Assembly (NCBI RefSeq): GCF_001544355.1
Contig: NZ_BCQI01000003.1
Coordinates: forward strand, 1 to 64,000
Source: Alicyclobacillus acidiphilus NBRC 100859
Lineage (GTDB): Bacteria; Bacillota; Bacilli; Alicyclobacillales; Alicyclobacillaceae
Reading direction: 5' to 3'
Length of the DNA stretch: 64,000 nt
The notes beneath the pieces were generated by a model. That model was not told the DNA's origin and made no database searches. It saw nothing but the letters and a program-made list of their open reading frames with translations. Position 1 is the first letter of the stretch. Each line of letters begins with the position of its first letter. The translations under genes were made by a program, and so were the position numbers. Shown piece by piece: positions 44,235-53,134 of this stretch.

Positions 44235-45406
44235 GCGTCCTGTACGACCTTCGGCGATTTTTCCTGATTCCGGGCGCCTGGAAGCTGCTTGCCGCGATGC
44301 TGGTGTACGGCTGCGGCACCGGAATCCTTGTGCCCATGAACGCCATCTACTTAAAAAATGGCGTGCATTTGAGCAAATTGGAGATCTCGCTGGTTGTATC
44401 GACAGCCATCATCGTCAATCTGTCGATCACGCTCGCCAGCGGTCTCTTGAGCGATCGCCTGCGCCGTCGCAAGCCGTTCCCGGTCGTCGCGTCGGCGCTC
44501 TGCGTGATTGGCCTGTTCGGGTACGATCACGCTAGCACATTCGCGACCGCGCTGGTTTTCTATATTCTCGCAACCACGCCTTCCGGCGCGATCGTCGGGC
44601 AATTATACGCGATGGCGCGCAGCCATTTCGTCGAGGAAGCGCCTGACATCGTCGACATGGCTTTGGTGTGGCTGCGCACCTTGATGAGTTTCGGCTTTTT
44701 CGTCGGTTTGCTGCTCGGGAGCGCATTGTACACGGCGATCTCGTTTCACGGCGTCATCCTTGGCAACCTGTTTTCCTATGCCGTTCTCTTTCTACTCTTC
44801 CTCAGCTATCGCGAACGCCAAGGCACGCCGCCTACGAAGCGGCAGGCTGGCACCAGCGTCAACTGGTTCGTGCTGATGGCCGTACTCATTATCCTTTGCA
44901 GCGACAACATTCGCAGTCTCTATTTTCCGTTGATGGTCGACAACCTGTACAAGAATCCCGTCCTCGTCTCGCATCTGTGGACTGTGCAAGTCGTGTTCGA
45001 GTTTGTCTGGATGACGCTCGGCGGCATTGCCGCGCAGCGGTTCGGCGATACGCGCGTCGTGATCGTCGCCATCGTATGCTCCATTTGCGTCTACCTGACG
45101 TACGCCTTGCACCCGATTCTGCCGTTGCTGTTCGGCGCGCAGCCCATCTACTCGTTCTTTGTCTCGGTTGAAAACACGGTCGCCATGGGCATGATTCAGC
45201 GGATGTTCCTGCATCGCAGCGGTTTCGGCAGTTCGCTGTACTTCGTGCTGAGCCAGGCCGCGTCGTTTATTGGCTACATGATACCCAATGTCATCCCCGG
45301 CCTGTCCCCGCACATCTTTTTCATTCCGAGCGTGCTGAGCTGCGGCGCGTTGCTGCTATTGGCCTTTCAAGCCCATCGCGTCCGCCAGCAGCTCGAACGT
45401 GCGTAA
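44231..45406 (+). CDS. MFS transporter (sugar-efflux/SET-like)
   Basis: About 391 residues with 12 helices. RRFFLIPGAWKLLAAMLVYG at the start, loop GLLSDRLRRRKPFPVV (motif A), and a VMGMIQRMFL-like C-terminal part (VAMGMIQRMFLHRSGFGSSL) resemble SetA-type sugar efflux carriers. The ATG overlaps the phosphatase stop by 4 bp. Its last 51 bp overlap the convergent LLM gene. With the phosphatase it may handle a phosphorylated sugar or polyol, an inference from context. Confidence 0.82.
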   Translation: MSVLYDLRRFFLIPGAWKLLAAMLVYGCGTGILVPMNAIYLKNGVHLSKLEISLVVSTAIIVNLSITLASGLLSDRLRRRKPFPVVASALCVIGLFGYDHASTFATALVFYILATTPSGAIVGQLYAMARSHFVEEAPDIVDMALVWLRTLMSFGFFVGLLLGSALYTAISFHGVILGNLFSYAVLFLLFLSYRERQGTPPTKRQAGTSVNWFVLMAVLIILCSDNIRSLYFPLMVDNLYKNPVLVSHLWTVQVVFEFVWMTLGGIAAQRFGDTRVVIVAIVCSICVYLTYALHPILPLLFGAQPIYSFFVSVENTVAMGMIQRMFLHRSGFGSSLYFVLSQAASFIGYMIPNVIPGLSPHIFFIPSVLSCGALLLLAFQAHRVRQQLERA

Positions 45407-46360
45407 CCGGTCTTCGAAATCCGGCGTCCGGGTCGACACAATGACCTCGTCGACGCCGTATCGCCTCGCGAACGCCTCCAACTGTTGGCGGACGGAGACG
45501 GGATCGCCGACAATCATTCGCTCCCGGTTCTCGCGAACGACCATCCGCTCCCTGGCGGTATACGGATAATCGCGAGCCATTTCGTACGTCGGCGTGCCTT
45601 CCATGCGTTGTCCGTTCGCCAGCATCAGGAGCGAGAGGTCCATCGTCATGGCCAGCCGTTCCGCGGCTTCCGCCGTGTCCGCGCAAAAGACAAAGACCGC
45701 GACGGACGCTTCCGGTTCAGCGTACAGGCGGGAAGGCTGAAACCTGTCGCGATACATTTGTACGGCCTCGACGCCGCCTTCCGCGTTGATGAAGTGCGCA
45801 AACGTGAACGCGGTGCCGTGCTCCGCCGCGATGGCCGCCGATCCATAGCTCGACCCGAGCAGCCACAATTCCGGCACACCTTCGGGGATTGGGCGGGCTC
45901 TCAGGCCGTAGAGCGGGTGATTGTCCGGCAGCGAGTCGGTGATGTACGCAATCAGGTCGGCCACCTGTTGGCTGTAGTCCGCCTTCGGCACTCGGCCGCC
46001 TTGCAGCGCGATGGTCGATCTCGGCATGCCGCCAGGCGCCCGCCCAACGCCGAGATCGATCCGGCCTGGGTACAACGCCTCCAGCATCCGAAAGTTTTCG
46101 GCGACTTTGTAGCTGCTGTAGTGCGGCAGCATGACGCCACCGGAGCCGAGCCGAATCCGCTTGGTTTTGGCGCCGATGTGGGCGAGCAGGACCTCGGGTG
46201 TGGATCCGGCGAGGCCGGGCGCGTCGTGGTGTTCGGAAACCCAAAAGCGATGGTACCCGAGGTCGTCGGCCAATTGGGCGGTCCGAACGGTCTGGGCCAG
46301 GGCTTCACTTGCGGTCGATCCCGTCGCGATAGGCGATTGATCGAGGATGCTTACACGCAT
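45356..46360 (-). CDS. LLM-class flavin-dependent oxidoreductase
   Basis: About 334 residues, luciferase-like barrel: SILDQSPIATGSTASEALAQ, RFWVSEHHDAPGLAGSTPEV, RIRLGSGGVMLPHYSSYKVA and RIDLGVGRAPGGMPR. These give the 'MsnO8/YceB' subfamily without known substrate. ATG 46360 has GGAGG 7 nt upstream. Its 3' end shares 51 bp with the convergent MFS gene. Confidence 0.88.
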   Translation of the reverse strand: MRVSILDQSPIATGSTASEALAQTVRTAQLADDLGYHRFWVSEHHDAPGLAGSTPEVLLAHIGAKTKRIRLGSGGVMLPHYSSYKVAENFRMLEALYPGRIDLGVGRAPGGMPRSTIALQGGRVPKADYSQQVADLIAYITDSLPDNHPLYGLRARPIPEGVPELWLLGSSYGSAAIAAEHGTAFTFAHFINAEGGVEAVQMYRDRFQPSRLYAEPEASVAVFVFCADTAEAAERLAMTMDLSLLMLANGQRMEGTPTYEMARDYPYTARERMVVRENRERMIVGDPVSVRQQLEAFARRYGVDEVIVSTRTPDFEDRLRTFELLADAMGLKGQ

Positions 46361-46374
46361 GAACAATCCTCCAT

Positions 46375-47160
46375 TCATCCTCTGATGCCGATGTCTGTCG
46401 CTGCAAGACCGATGTACTCTCGCAACGCGGTATACGTATTTTGCAGCCCTTGCATTGATGGCAGCCAAACAAACGAGTACCGCTGTCCGCCGCGATTTGC
46501 CAAATACGCGGTGGGATAGGGTGTTACCTGAATGCCTGCGCGCCGGAAGTCCATCACAGCCCGCGGCATATGATATGCGGACGTCACGAGAATGGGCCGC
46601 GCGAAATGGTGGCTGCGCAGGATGACCGCTGAATCGGCAGCATTCTCTTCCGTATTGCGGCTGTTCGGTTCGACATACACCATTCGAGCCGGAATGCCGA
46701 GCGCTTCCAACTCTCGCAGGCCAATTTGAGCAAACGAGTAGGAAACGCCGCGAGACACGGTTTCCGGTCCACCGGAGAGTAGAATCGGAACGTGCAGCCG
46801 CCGATAGAGCGCCGCCGCCGTCACAATGCGACTGGACGAATCCCCATATAGATTGCCACGGCCATCGACGTCGGGCGTGCCAATGGTGAAGCCGGCGCCA
46901 AGTACGACAATCACGTCTCCTTTCGGAGCGGCTGGCTGTGGGTATGCGTCTTCGAGCGGCCGTAGCAAGGCGTTGCCGACCATGGTTGTGCACGCGAAAT
47001 ACATCAACGCAATGGCGATCCAACGCGCCGATACTCGTCTCTTGCGTCCCTTCGTCTTCTTGTTCTTGCGCCTGGACACCAGCGCAAAGCCGATGGCCAC
47101 CGTCACAAACAGGCCAGGAGGCACAATCAAGCTTTCAATGATTTTGATGAGGTAGAACAT
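46375..47160 (-). CDS. YdcF/ElyC-family (DUF218) membrane protein
   Basis: About 261 residues. Two N-terminal helices (IIESLIVPPGLFVTVAIGFA; WIAIALMYFACTTMVG), then the DUF218 domain with VIVVLGAGFTIGTPDV, PILLSGGPETVSRG, VEPNSRNTEENAADSAVILR and VTSAYHMPRAVMDFRRAGI. Such proteins act in envelope or peptidoglycan-precursor metabolism. It lies 14 bp upstream of the LLM gene on the same strand. Confidence 0.85.
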   Translation of the reverse strand: MFYLIKIIESLIVPPGLFVTVAIGFALVSRRKNKKTKGRKRRVSARWIAIALMYFACTTMVGNALLRPLEDAYPQPAAPKGDVIVVLGAGFTIGTPDVDGRGNLYGDSSSRIVTAAALYRRLHVPILLSGGPETVSRGVSYSFAQIGLRELEALGIPARMVYVEPNSRNTEENAADSAVILRSHHFARPILVTSAYHMPRAVMDFRRAGIQVTPYPTAYLANRGGQRYSFVWLPSMQGLQNTYTALREYIGLAATDIGIRG

Positions 47161-47186
47161 CCCTGTGCCCCCTGCTGGTTGTCCGA

Positions 47187-47621
47187 TTATTCCTCAAACA
47201 GGACGAGATATTCCGCATATCCTTCCCGAGCCATATCCTCTTTCGGGACAAAGCGAAGCGCGGCCGAATTGATGCAGTACCTGAGTCCGCCTGCTTCCTG
47301 CGGACCGTCCGGAAATACGTGGCCAAGATGCGAGTCGGCCTGCTCGCTTCTGACTTCCGTGCGGACCATGCCGTGACTGTAATCCGGTTTTTCGATCACG
47401 CGGTCAAGCGAGATGGGTTTCGTGAAACTGGGCCACCCGCATCCCGAATCGTACTTGTCGCGCGAACTGAACAGCGGTTGCCCCGATACGACATCCACAT
47501 AGATGCCTTCTTGGTGATTGTCCCAATATTCGTTGCGAAATGGCGGTTCGGTAGCGTTGTTTTGCGTAACCTCGTACTGGAGGGGAGTCAGTTTGTTCTT
47601 CAGATCTTCCTTGGAGGACAT
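47187..47621 (-). CDS. msrB: peptide-methionine (R)-S-oxide reductase
   Basis: About 144 residues. [31 protein letters not shown] and the catalytic [11 protein letters not shown] near the C-terminus are the MsrB signatures; it reduces the R-sulfoxide of protein methionine. The two CxxC zinc pairs of other MsrB types are absent, as usual in Bacillus enzymes. GGAAG precedes the ATG. The 372-bp gap to the kinase gene at 47994 holds a short AT-rich promoter region and a small hairpin near 47718 (GCAAGA/TCTTGC). Confidence 0.9.
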   Translation of the reverse strand: MSSKEDLKNKLTPLQYEVTQNNATEPPFRNEYWDNHQEGIYVDVVSGQPLFSSRDKYDSGCGWPSFTKPISLDRVIEKPDYSHGMVRTEVRSEQADSHLGHVFPDGPQEAGGLRYCINSAALRFVPKEDMAREGYAEYLVLFEE

Positions 47622-47993
47622 GCGTCTCTTCCTTTCTCGTATCTCACTTGTCGTGCCAGCGGTGACCGATGCGACGGGGCAGACCGATTCTTCCGCTTAA
47701 GATACACATCTAATGTAGCAAGAGTTGTTCTTGCGATGCAAAGCCCCAACATATCATGGATCATCGATCGAACCCTATGAATGAACCACTGTTCGAAAAT
47801 ATTTTGCGATTATGGTAAATGTCTGACAGTTTATGCGTTACTTCGACATGCTGGATACAGAATAATGGACGTGGGTGATCCTATGAAGACAATGCATATG
47901 CTGGACGACGTCGATATTCAACAGAGGTTGACAGAGTTTCGTCAAAATCGCGATCGATCGATTGCGAGAACATAGCGTCGGTGAGGATTATTT

Positions 47994-49157
47994 ATGGAGA
48001 AGCGCAAGTACGATGAGTTGCCGTTGGATCGGTGGATGCAATATGAGTCGATATTTCAGAACCACCCGTTAAGCATGATTGGTATCGATATGACCGGCCG
48101 CATCTCGGATGTCAACGACGCGTTCGTGCGGTTGATCGGCTTTTCTGCCAACGAATTGTTGGGGCAACACGTTCAATGCGTCATGAATCCAGAGGACGTC
48201 GTCTCATTTGTCCGCAAACATGTGCATCGCGTCGGCGACACGACATTGCACGACCGTACCGCGATTCGTCTCCGCACCAAACACCATCGTTTGGTACCTT
48301 GTCAATTTGTCCAAGTCCCCATGGGAATGGACAGGCCATGCCTCGACGTATATTTCATCGTGAAGCCGATCACCAATGAAGATGGGCTTGAAGTCGTTGT
48401 TGACGCGCTTCAAAGCGCGATCGAGGAGCATGCGTGGGAACGCAGCGATTGGTCGATGGTATGTGACAACGCCGAGGATTATTTGTATAGATCCCAATAC
48501 TTGTCGATTGCCGGCCAACTCGCCGCTGGTGTGGCTCACGAAATCAGAAATCCACTGACAGCGGTCAAAGGGTTTTTGAAACTATTGCCCACGCTGTCGG
48601 ATCGAAATCAAGCGATCGATATTATGATGGACGAAATTGGACGAATCGAGCAGATTGTCAATGAACTGCTGGTATTGTCCAAATCACAACAGCATGGATT
48701 TGCGGATGAAGATATTGGTTACCGTTTTTTTGAGGTGATCCAGTTGCTTCGCGCGCAAGCGATTTTGGAGAATGTGGAAATCGAATTGAACATTGAAGAC
48801 GACCTTCCGCCTGTCGCGTGTGAGGCCAATCGGATGAAGCAGGTGTTTATCAATTTGCTGAAAAACAGCATGGAAGCCATGCCGGGCGGGGGCAAGGTCG
48901 ACGTCCGGATCGCCAAGCACGGAGTGGACAAGGTGTCCATTCAAGTCCGCGATCACGGTGTTGGCATGACCAAGGAACAACTTCGCCAACTGGGAGAGCC
49001 GTTTTACACGACGAAAGACGGCGGAACCGGCTTAGGCTGGATGATCAGCCGGCGGATCGTTCAAGAGCACGCAGGGCGCTTGAGTGTCGAGAGCGAGCCG
49101 GGAAAGGGGACGACTGTCGTGATCGAACTCCCAATCGCGCAGTCGGTTTCCCCCTGA
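47994..49157 (+). CDS. PAS sensor histidine kinase, orphan (sporulation-kinase type)
   Basis: About 387 residues, soluble. An N-terminal PAS domain (~residues 15-125, QNHPLSMIGIDMTGRISDVN), then HisKA with phospho-acceptor His182 in VAHEIRNPLTAVKGF and a HATPase domain (NLLKNSMEAMPGGGKVDV, VRDHGVGMTKEQL, GGTGLGWMISRRIVQEHAG). No response regulator is adjacent. Orphan PAS kinases of this layout often feed the Spo0A phosphorelay in spore formers; direct proof is lacking. Start ATG has GAGG 7 nt upstream. Confidence 0.85.
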   Translation: MEKRKYDELPLDRWMQYESIFQNHPLSMIGIDMTGRISDVNDAFVRLIGFSANELLGQHVQCVMNPEDVVSFVRKHVHRVGDTTLHDRTAIRLRTKHHRLVPCQFVQVPMGMDRPCLDVYFIVKPITNEDGLEVVVDALQSAIEEHAWERSDWSMVCDNAEDYLYRSQYLSIAGQLAAGVAHEIRNPLTAVKGFLKLLPTLSDRNQAIDIMMDEIGRIEQIVNELLVLSKSQQHGFADEDIGYRFFEVIQLLRAQAILENVEIELNIEDDLPPVACEANRMKQVFINLLKNSMEAMPGGGKVDVRIAKHGVDKVSIQVRDHGVGMTKEQLRQLGEPFYTTKDGGTGLGWMISRRIVQEHAGRLSVESEPGKGTTVVIELPIAQSVSP

Positions 49158-49180
49158 CGCCGATGTGGTGATGGGACACT

Positions 49181-49369
49181 TCAGTGCGTCTGTTGTCTCG
49201 CCTCTTTGAGTTCCGAAACGGGCACGTTGGTCACGGCGCCGTTGTCGTAGCGTACTTCGGCGTACGGACTTGTGTCGAACAGACGATTGATGTAGATTGG
49301 CGTCCCTTCGTATTCAACGGGGATAAACGATTCTGACTCGAAGATTTCCTTGGCGCGCGACATCTCCAC
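49181..49369 (-). CDS. sspH: small acid-soluble spore protein, H type (SspH-like)
   Basis: About 62 residues. SRAKEIFESESFIPVEYEGT followed by PIYINRL and a C-terminal TNVPVSELKEA match SspH, a minor spore-core protein of Bacilli. GTG 49369 is 8 nt from GGGAG; ATG 49363 would start at MSRAKE. It is a stand-alone gene, as expected for a forespore-expressed SASP. Confidence 0.78.
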   Translation of the reverse strand: MEMSRAKEIFESESFIPVEYEGTPIYINRLFDTSPYAEVRYDNGAVTNVPVSELKEARQQTH

Positions 49370-49516
49370 GAGAGACACTCCCTTCCTGAAATCATGTCTA
49401 GGGTGTCTTCTCAGGGGGACCGTTATGCACCGCGGATGCCAAGCGATACAGCTTCCGAGCCGGCTCAGCCGGATCAGGAACGTCCGGCTAGCGGCCGGCT
49501 CCGGCCCGGGTCGGGC

Positions 49517-50602
49517 TTATCCGGCGATGTCGTCCACGGCCACCGCGTCATCACCCGCAGCGAGCGCTGTGAGTTTTGGCAGGAGGCTGGCGAATTCAAG
49601 TTCGCTGAACTTCTCTGCGGCGCCATTCATGTCCAGTTCGAGGCGGAGGTCTCGCTCCATGATCGAAGAGAGCGCTTCGATATCGGTGTGAATGGTCGCC
49701 AAGGCTTTACTGAGAAACGCTGCCGCCTTGCCGCACAACTCATCCTCGGACGTCTTCAACAGCGGTGAGAGCGGCGATCGCGAAATACCAAGCGACTTCA
49801 ACAACGACTTGAATTCGGCTTCTTCGGAAGCGGACATGTCTTCAATAAAGTGATACAGATTTTCGATGGTGCCGAACTCCTGCAGCAGCGGGATCGCCGC
49901 CTTTTCGCCGACGCCTTTGACACCGGGAATGTTGTCGCTGCTGTCGCCTTCCAAGGCTTTCTTGTCGATCATCTGCAGAGGCTTCAATCCATACTCTTCT
50001 TCAAAGGTCACAGGTGTGTATTCAAATGCGCCGTCTGGGACCAGCAACTGTTTCGACTTGAGACCGCGGGTCTCATACATGTCCTGCGCCTTGCTCGTCA
50101 ACAGCCACACGCGCGTCCTGTCTGTGACCAACTGAAGGGCGTCCTGATCCTTGGTAAGAATGTATACGGGCATGTCCTGTTCAAATTTTCGCGACAGCGT
50201 TCCAATGATGTCGTCCGCCTCGTAATCGTCGAACCAGAACTGCGGAATTTTCATCCCGGACAGCAGCGATTGCATGGTGCTGTATTGTTGCCCCAGCGTC
50301 GGCAAGGCTTCTTCGCGATGTCCTTTGTAGTCAGGGTACAGACGTCTTCGAAACGTGTCCCGCGAAACATCCCACGCCACGGCAAAGTGCGTCGGCTTCT
50401 GGACGCTGAGCAGATTCATCAAGATCCGTGTCATCGGCAACACGCCATTGGTATAAATTCCGGAGGACGTCTGCAGCGATTTCCTGCGAAGCAAGGCGTC
50501 GCGCTCTCCTGCCGACTTCAACGTGTAGAATTCCCTCGGTACATTTCCGAAAAACGAGGTTGTTAGGATGGATGATCCATCGACGATCACGAGTTTCGCC
50601 AC
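49517..50602 (-). CDS. 5'-3' exonuclease (PolI N-domain/flap-nuclease type)
   Basis: About 361 residues without polymerase domain. LVIVDGSSILTTSFFGNVPR, AWDVSRDTFRRRLYPDYKGH, DDYEADDIIGTL, ILTKDQDALQLV and the helix-hairpin-helix DNIPGVKGVGEKAA carry the acidic metal ligands. It removes RNA primers or flaps. B. subtilis YpcP is shorter (~296); this protein has an insertion of ~25 residues after residue 22 and a longer C-terminus. GTG 50602 has GGGGG 8 nt upstream. Ends in a short acidic tail. Confidence 0.88.
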   Translation of the reverse strand: MAKLVIVDGSSILTTSFFGNVPREFYTLKSAGERDALLRRKSLQTSSGIYTNGVLPMTRILMNLLSVQKPTHFAVAWDVSRDTFRRRLYPDYKGHREEALPTLGQQYSTMQSLLSGMKIPQFWFDDYEADDIIGTLSRKFEQDMPVYILTKDQDALQLVTDRTRVWLLTSKAQDMYETRGLKSKQLLVPDGAFEYTPVTFEEEYGLKPLQMIDKKALEGDSSDNIPGVKGVGEKAAIPLLQEFGTIENLYHFIEDMSASEEAEFKSLLKSLGISRSPLSPLLKTSEDELCGKAAAFLSKALATIHTDIEALSSIMERDLRLELDMNGAAEKFSELEFASLLPKLTALAAGDDAVAVDDIAG

Positions 50603-50629
50603 GCATTCGGCCCCCTGCCTATAAAATGC

Positions 50630-50657
50630 AAATTGCCACCCGAAACGGTGGCAATTT
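50630..50657 (-). terminator. Rho-independent terminator of the DUF1641 gene
   Basis: AAATTGCCACC (50630-50640) pairs perfectly with GGTGGCAATTT (50647-50657), loop of six. On the minus strand it is followed by GCATTTTATA. It lies between the DUF1641 gene and the exonuclease gene on the same strand. Confidence 0.75.
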
Positions 50658-50685
50658 GGTACAGCCTTCGCAAAATTCCTCCGGA

Positions 50686-51177
50686 TCAACCGTGATGCGC
50701 GGATGTCGATCCCTCTCCAAGTTCGTCGAGGAACGCCGTTGCCAGACGAAGTGCCTTCTGGATGTTTGGATCTTTGAGAAGTTTCAGGAGACTGAATACG
50801 CTGTACGTCGTCGTATCGTGCTCCGCACGTTCTTTCGCAGCTTGATAAGCTTTGAGTCCCTTTTGCGCGGTGGTGAACACCGGATGCGTGTACTTCTGCA
50901 GCATTTTTGCCGCTCCGTCGAGCGTATCGCCGTCGGTTACCACGTCTTCCGCAGCCTGATAGACTCGTCCGAGCAGATATACGATTTTGGACAGACGGGG
51001 AAGTTGCTCAATGAGGGTGGTCAAACTTGCCAAGGTCTCCTCATCTTTGGTGAGGGCGGTCATGACCTGAGCCAGTTGCGGAAGTTTTTCCAAAATCGTG
51101 TTTAGGGATACCTGAACTTGAGGGTCGAGCAGAACGTCCGAAACGTCTACTCCTTCTTTGTGCGTCGCGTCAGTCAC
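50686..51177 (-). CDS. DUF1641 family protein
   Basis: About 163 residues, helical. LNTILEKLPQLAQVMTALTK, RLSKIVYLLGRVYQAAEDVV and YSVFSLLKLLKDPNIQKALR are typical DUF1641 segments. In B. subtilis this domain (YrhD) is encoded beside a formate dehydrogenase-like gene; none is near here. GTG 51177 has AGGAGG 9 nt upstream. A terminator follows, so it is a single-gene unit. Role unknown. Confidence 0.82.
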   Translation of the reverse strand: MTDATHKEGVDVSDVLLDPQVQVSLNTILEKLPQLAQVMTALTKDEETLASLTTLIEQLPRLSKIVYLLGRVYQAAEDVVTDGDTLDGAAKMLQKYTHPVFTTAQKGLKAYQAAKERAEHDTTTYSVFSLLKLLKDPNIQKALRLATAFLDELGEGSTSAHHG

Positions 51178-51443
51178 GGTCTTGTTCCTCCTTGCTCTCC
51201 ACTGCACCTATGGAACCGCGTGCGTTCATCCTAATGTAAATCGTGAATTTCCATCCCTCAGTATAGTGGACATGGACGGCGTTTGTCACGCTTTGAGTAT
51301 ATATTAGCAAGAAACGACAACCAGAAGATTCCCCAGCAAGGTGAAATCTACCTTATGATGGACGCGGCTTGCCCGTTGTCATTCGGTTCGTAAAACTCTA
51401 AGATAAGGCGGTACAGAGTCTCCGCAATGGAGTGGTGGTTCCT

Positions 51444-52265
51444 TTGACCAGAAATCCGTGCATGCAGACTGGGACACATATCCGAAGTGTGGGCTTTGCC
51501 GAGCACGGTGAACCGTACGTCCACAACGCCCGAGGCGGACTTGATTGCTACCTATTTAGATTGCAGACGGACGGTCGCGCGCACGTCCTCATCAATAAGG
51601 ACATGATGGTGGTTGAATCGGGCGATCTCGTGATGTTCGCCCCAGGTCATGCGTATGAACTTCGAATTGAACCAGAGTCGGCCCAGAAGTCCCAACCGGA
51701 CGTATTGTCGACCGATCTGTTCTTACTTTGCGAAGGTCCATGGTTAGACCATTGGTGGAATTCGCGTCCGCGCAAAACGCATTTGCGATTGGCCCTTCAC
51801 GAGAATTGCGTCTATTTGTGGAGACTATTGATTGAAGAATTTCGCCGCCCAGGCAAAACCGATGAGGAACTGTGCGACTATCTGTTGCGTGCATTGTGCC
51901 TGACCATCGACAAGAACGGCTACGATCCAACTTCCGCATCGCCGATCCCGCTGGCCGCCGAGCGCATTCGCTCTTATATCGAACGCCACGCCGCGGACGA
52001 ATTCACCCTGCGCGACGTCGCAGACGCCATCGGGCTGTCGATATCGAGAACAGTGCACATCTTCAAAGAAACGTACGGCCAAACCATCGTTCAATACCTC
52101 CAGGATGTTCGGCTGCAAATGGCTTGCGACCGCATGCGGTTCAGCAATTTAAACCTGGAACAAATTGCGGACATGTGTGGCTTTCGGTCATACTCCTACT
52201 TCTACCGCGTATTTCGATCCAAATACGGCATCTCCCCCCGAGCCTTTCGCCAACGAGCCCAGTAA
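51444..52265 (+). CDS. AraC-family transcriptional regulator with cupin domain
   Basis: About 273 residues. An N-terminal cupin ligand domain (HNARGGLDCYLFRLQTDGRA, MFAPGHAYEL) and a C-terminal pair of helix-turn-helix motifs (FTLRDVADAIGLSISRTVHI; LEQIADMCGFRSYSYFYRVF, RSKYGISPRAFRQR). It probably responds to a sugar. TTG 51444 is the best start after GGTGG. No target gene is adjacent; the repeats at 52.4 kb follow. Confidence 0.85.
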   Translation: MTRNPCMQTGTHIRSVGFAEHGEPYVHNARGGLDCYLFRLQTDGRAHVLINKDMMVVESGDLVMFAPGHAYELRIEPESAQKSQPDVLSTDLFLLCEGPWLDHWWNSRPRKTHLRLALHENCVYLWRLLIEEFRRPGKTDEELCDYLLRALCLTIDKNGYDPTSASPIPLAAERIRSYIERHAADEFTLRDVADAIGLSISRTVHIFKETYGQTIVQYLQDVRLQMACDRMRFSNLNLEQIADMCGFRSYSYFYRVFRSKYGISPRAFRQRAQ

Positions 52266-52423
52266 GCCCCCTGCACGGGGACTTACTGGCTGCTCCTCGC
52301 CGACAGTTCGCCGACAGTTCGTCGCGATCGCACCGGAGTGAGCGACTCCGGGCCTGGGAATGAGCCGGAGAGAGCCGAGTGGCTCCGGCCGATTCCGGCG
52401 GCAACCTCCGGCAACCTCCGGCC

Positions 52424-52616
52424 GAAATAAGCCTCCCAGAGCCGCTTAAGTGTGTCGAATTCTCCGAGCTGCAAGGAATAAGCGGCCTTGAGCCGCTTAA
52501 ATGGAGCAACCGACGCCCGCCCCGACGGATTCGACCGAAATAAGCGTCCCAGGGCCGCTTAAGTTTATCGATCTCGCCGCTTTCCGAAGAATAGGCGGCT
52601 GTGGGCCGCTTATTCG
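52424..52616 (+). repeat. four-hairpin intergenic element, copy E6
   Basis: Hairpins start at about 52424, 52475, 52536 and 52588. The spacer after hairpin 1 reads GTGTGTCGAATTCTCC and includes TGTCGAA. It is preceded by two GCAACCTCCG units (52401-52420). A 240-bp block from 52401 is repeated 280 bp downstream with only a few mismatches. 52266-52400 holds low-complexity GC-rich sequence with short direct repeats (GACAGTTCG). Confidence 0.85.
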
Positions 52617-52703
52617 GCGTGACCCCACTCCGCCCCTCGCCACATCGGCCCCTCGCACCACCACCGCCCCGGCCGACTCCGCAACCTCCGGCAACCTCCG
52701 GCC

Positions 52704-52896
52704 GAAATAAGCGTCCCAGAGCCGCTTAAGTGTGTCGAATTCTCCGAGCTGCAAGGAATAAGCGGCCTTGAGCCGCTTAAATGGAGCAACCGGCGCCCGC
52801 CCCGACGGATTCGACCGAAATAAGCGTCCCAGGGCCGCTTGAGTTTATCGATCTCGCCGCTTTCCGAAGAATAGGCGGCTGCGGGCCGCTTATTCG
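52704..52896 (+). repeat. four-hairpin intergenic element, copy E7
   Basis: A near-identical copy of E6 with the same GCAACCTCCG pair in front (52681-52700) and the same CGCCCCTCGCC tail, followed by ACCGCC repeats (about 52940-52957). Differences include GCCTC to GCGTC in hairpin 1 and single transitions elsewhere. 52960-53134 has AT-rich promoter-like sequence for the ABC operon. Confidence 0.85.
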
Positions 52897-53134
52897 GCGT
52901 GACCCCGCTTCGCCCCTCGCCTCATCCGGCCCCTCGCACCGCCACCGCCACCGCCACACCCCTCGCCTATTCATAATCTTCGCGCTTCACGGTATTGCTC
53001 GACTGTTTTTGCGGGACAGCAAAATGAGTCAATAGATGACCAAATCGTGTATATCCAGTCGGTTAGGATTGTGGTTAAATGACTTTCGTGTCACTTGTTA
53101 CAGGGTGTGGGAAAATGGGAGAGGAGAGAACTTC

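Noticed and set aside
47781-47975. Small open frame (up to 64 residues) before the histidine kinase
   Set aside because: No clear ribosome site or family; the leader-like 30-residue version from 47883 cannot be supported from sequence alone.
52501-53035. Short open frames starting MEQP in both E6 and E7 regions
   Set aside because: They run through the repeated elements, have no ribosome site and differ only by repeat divergence.
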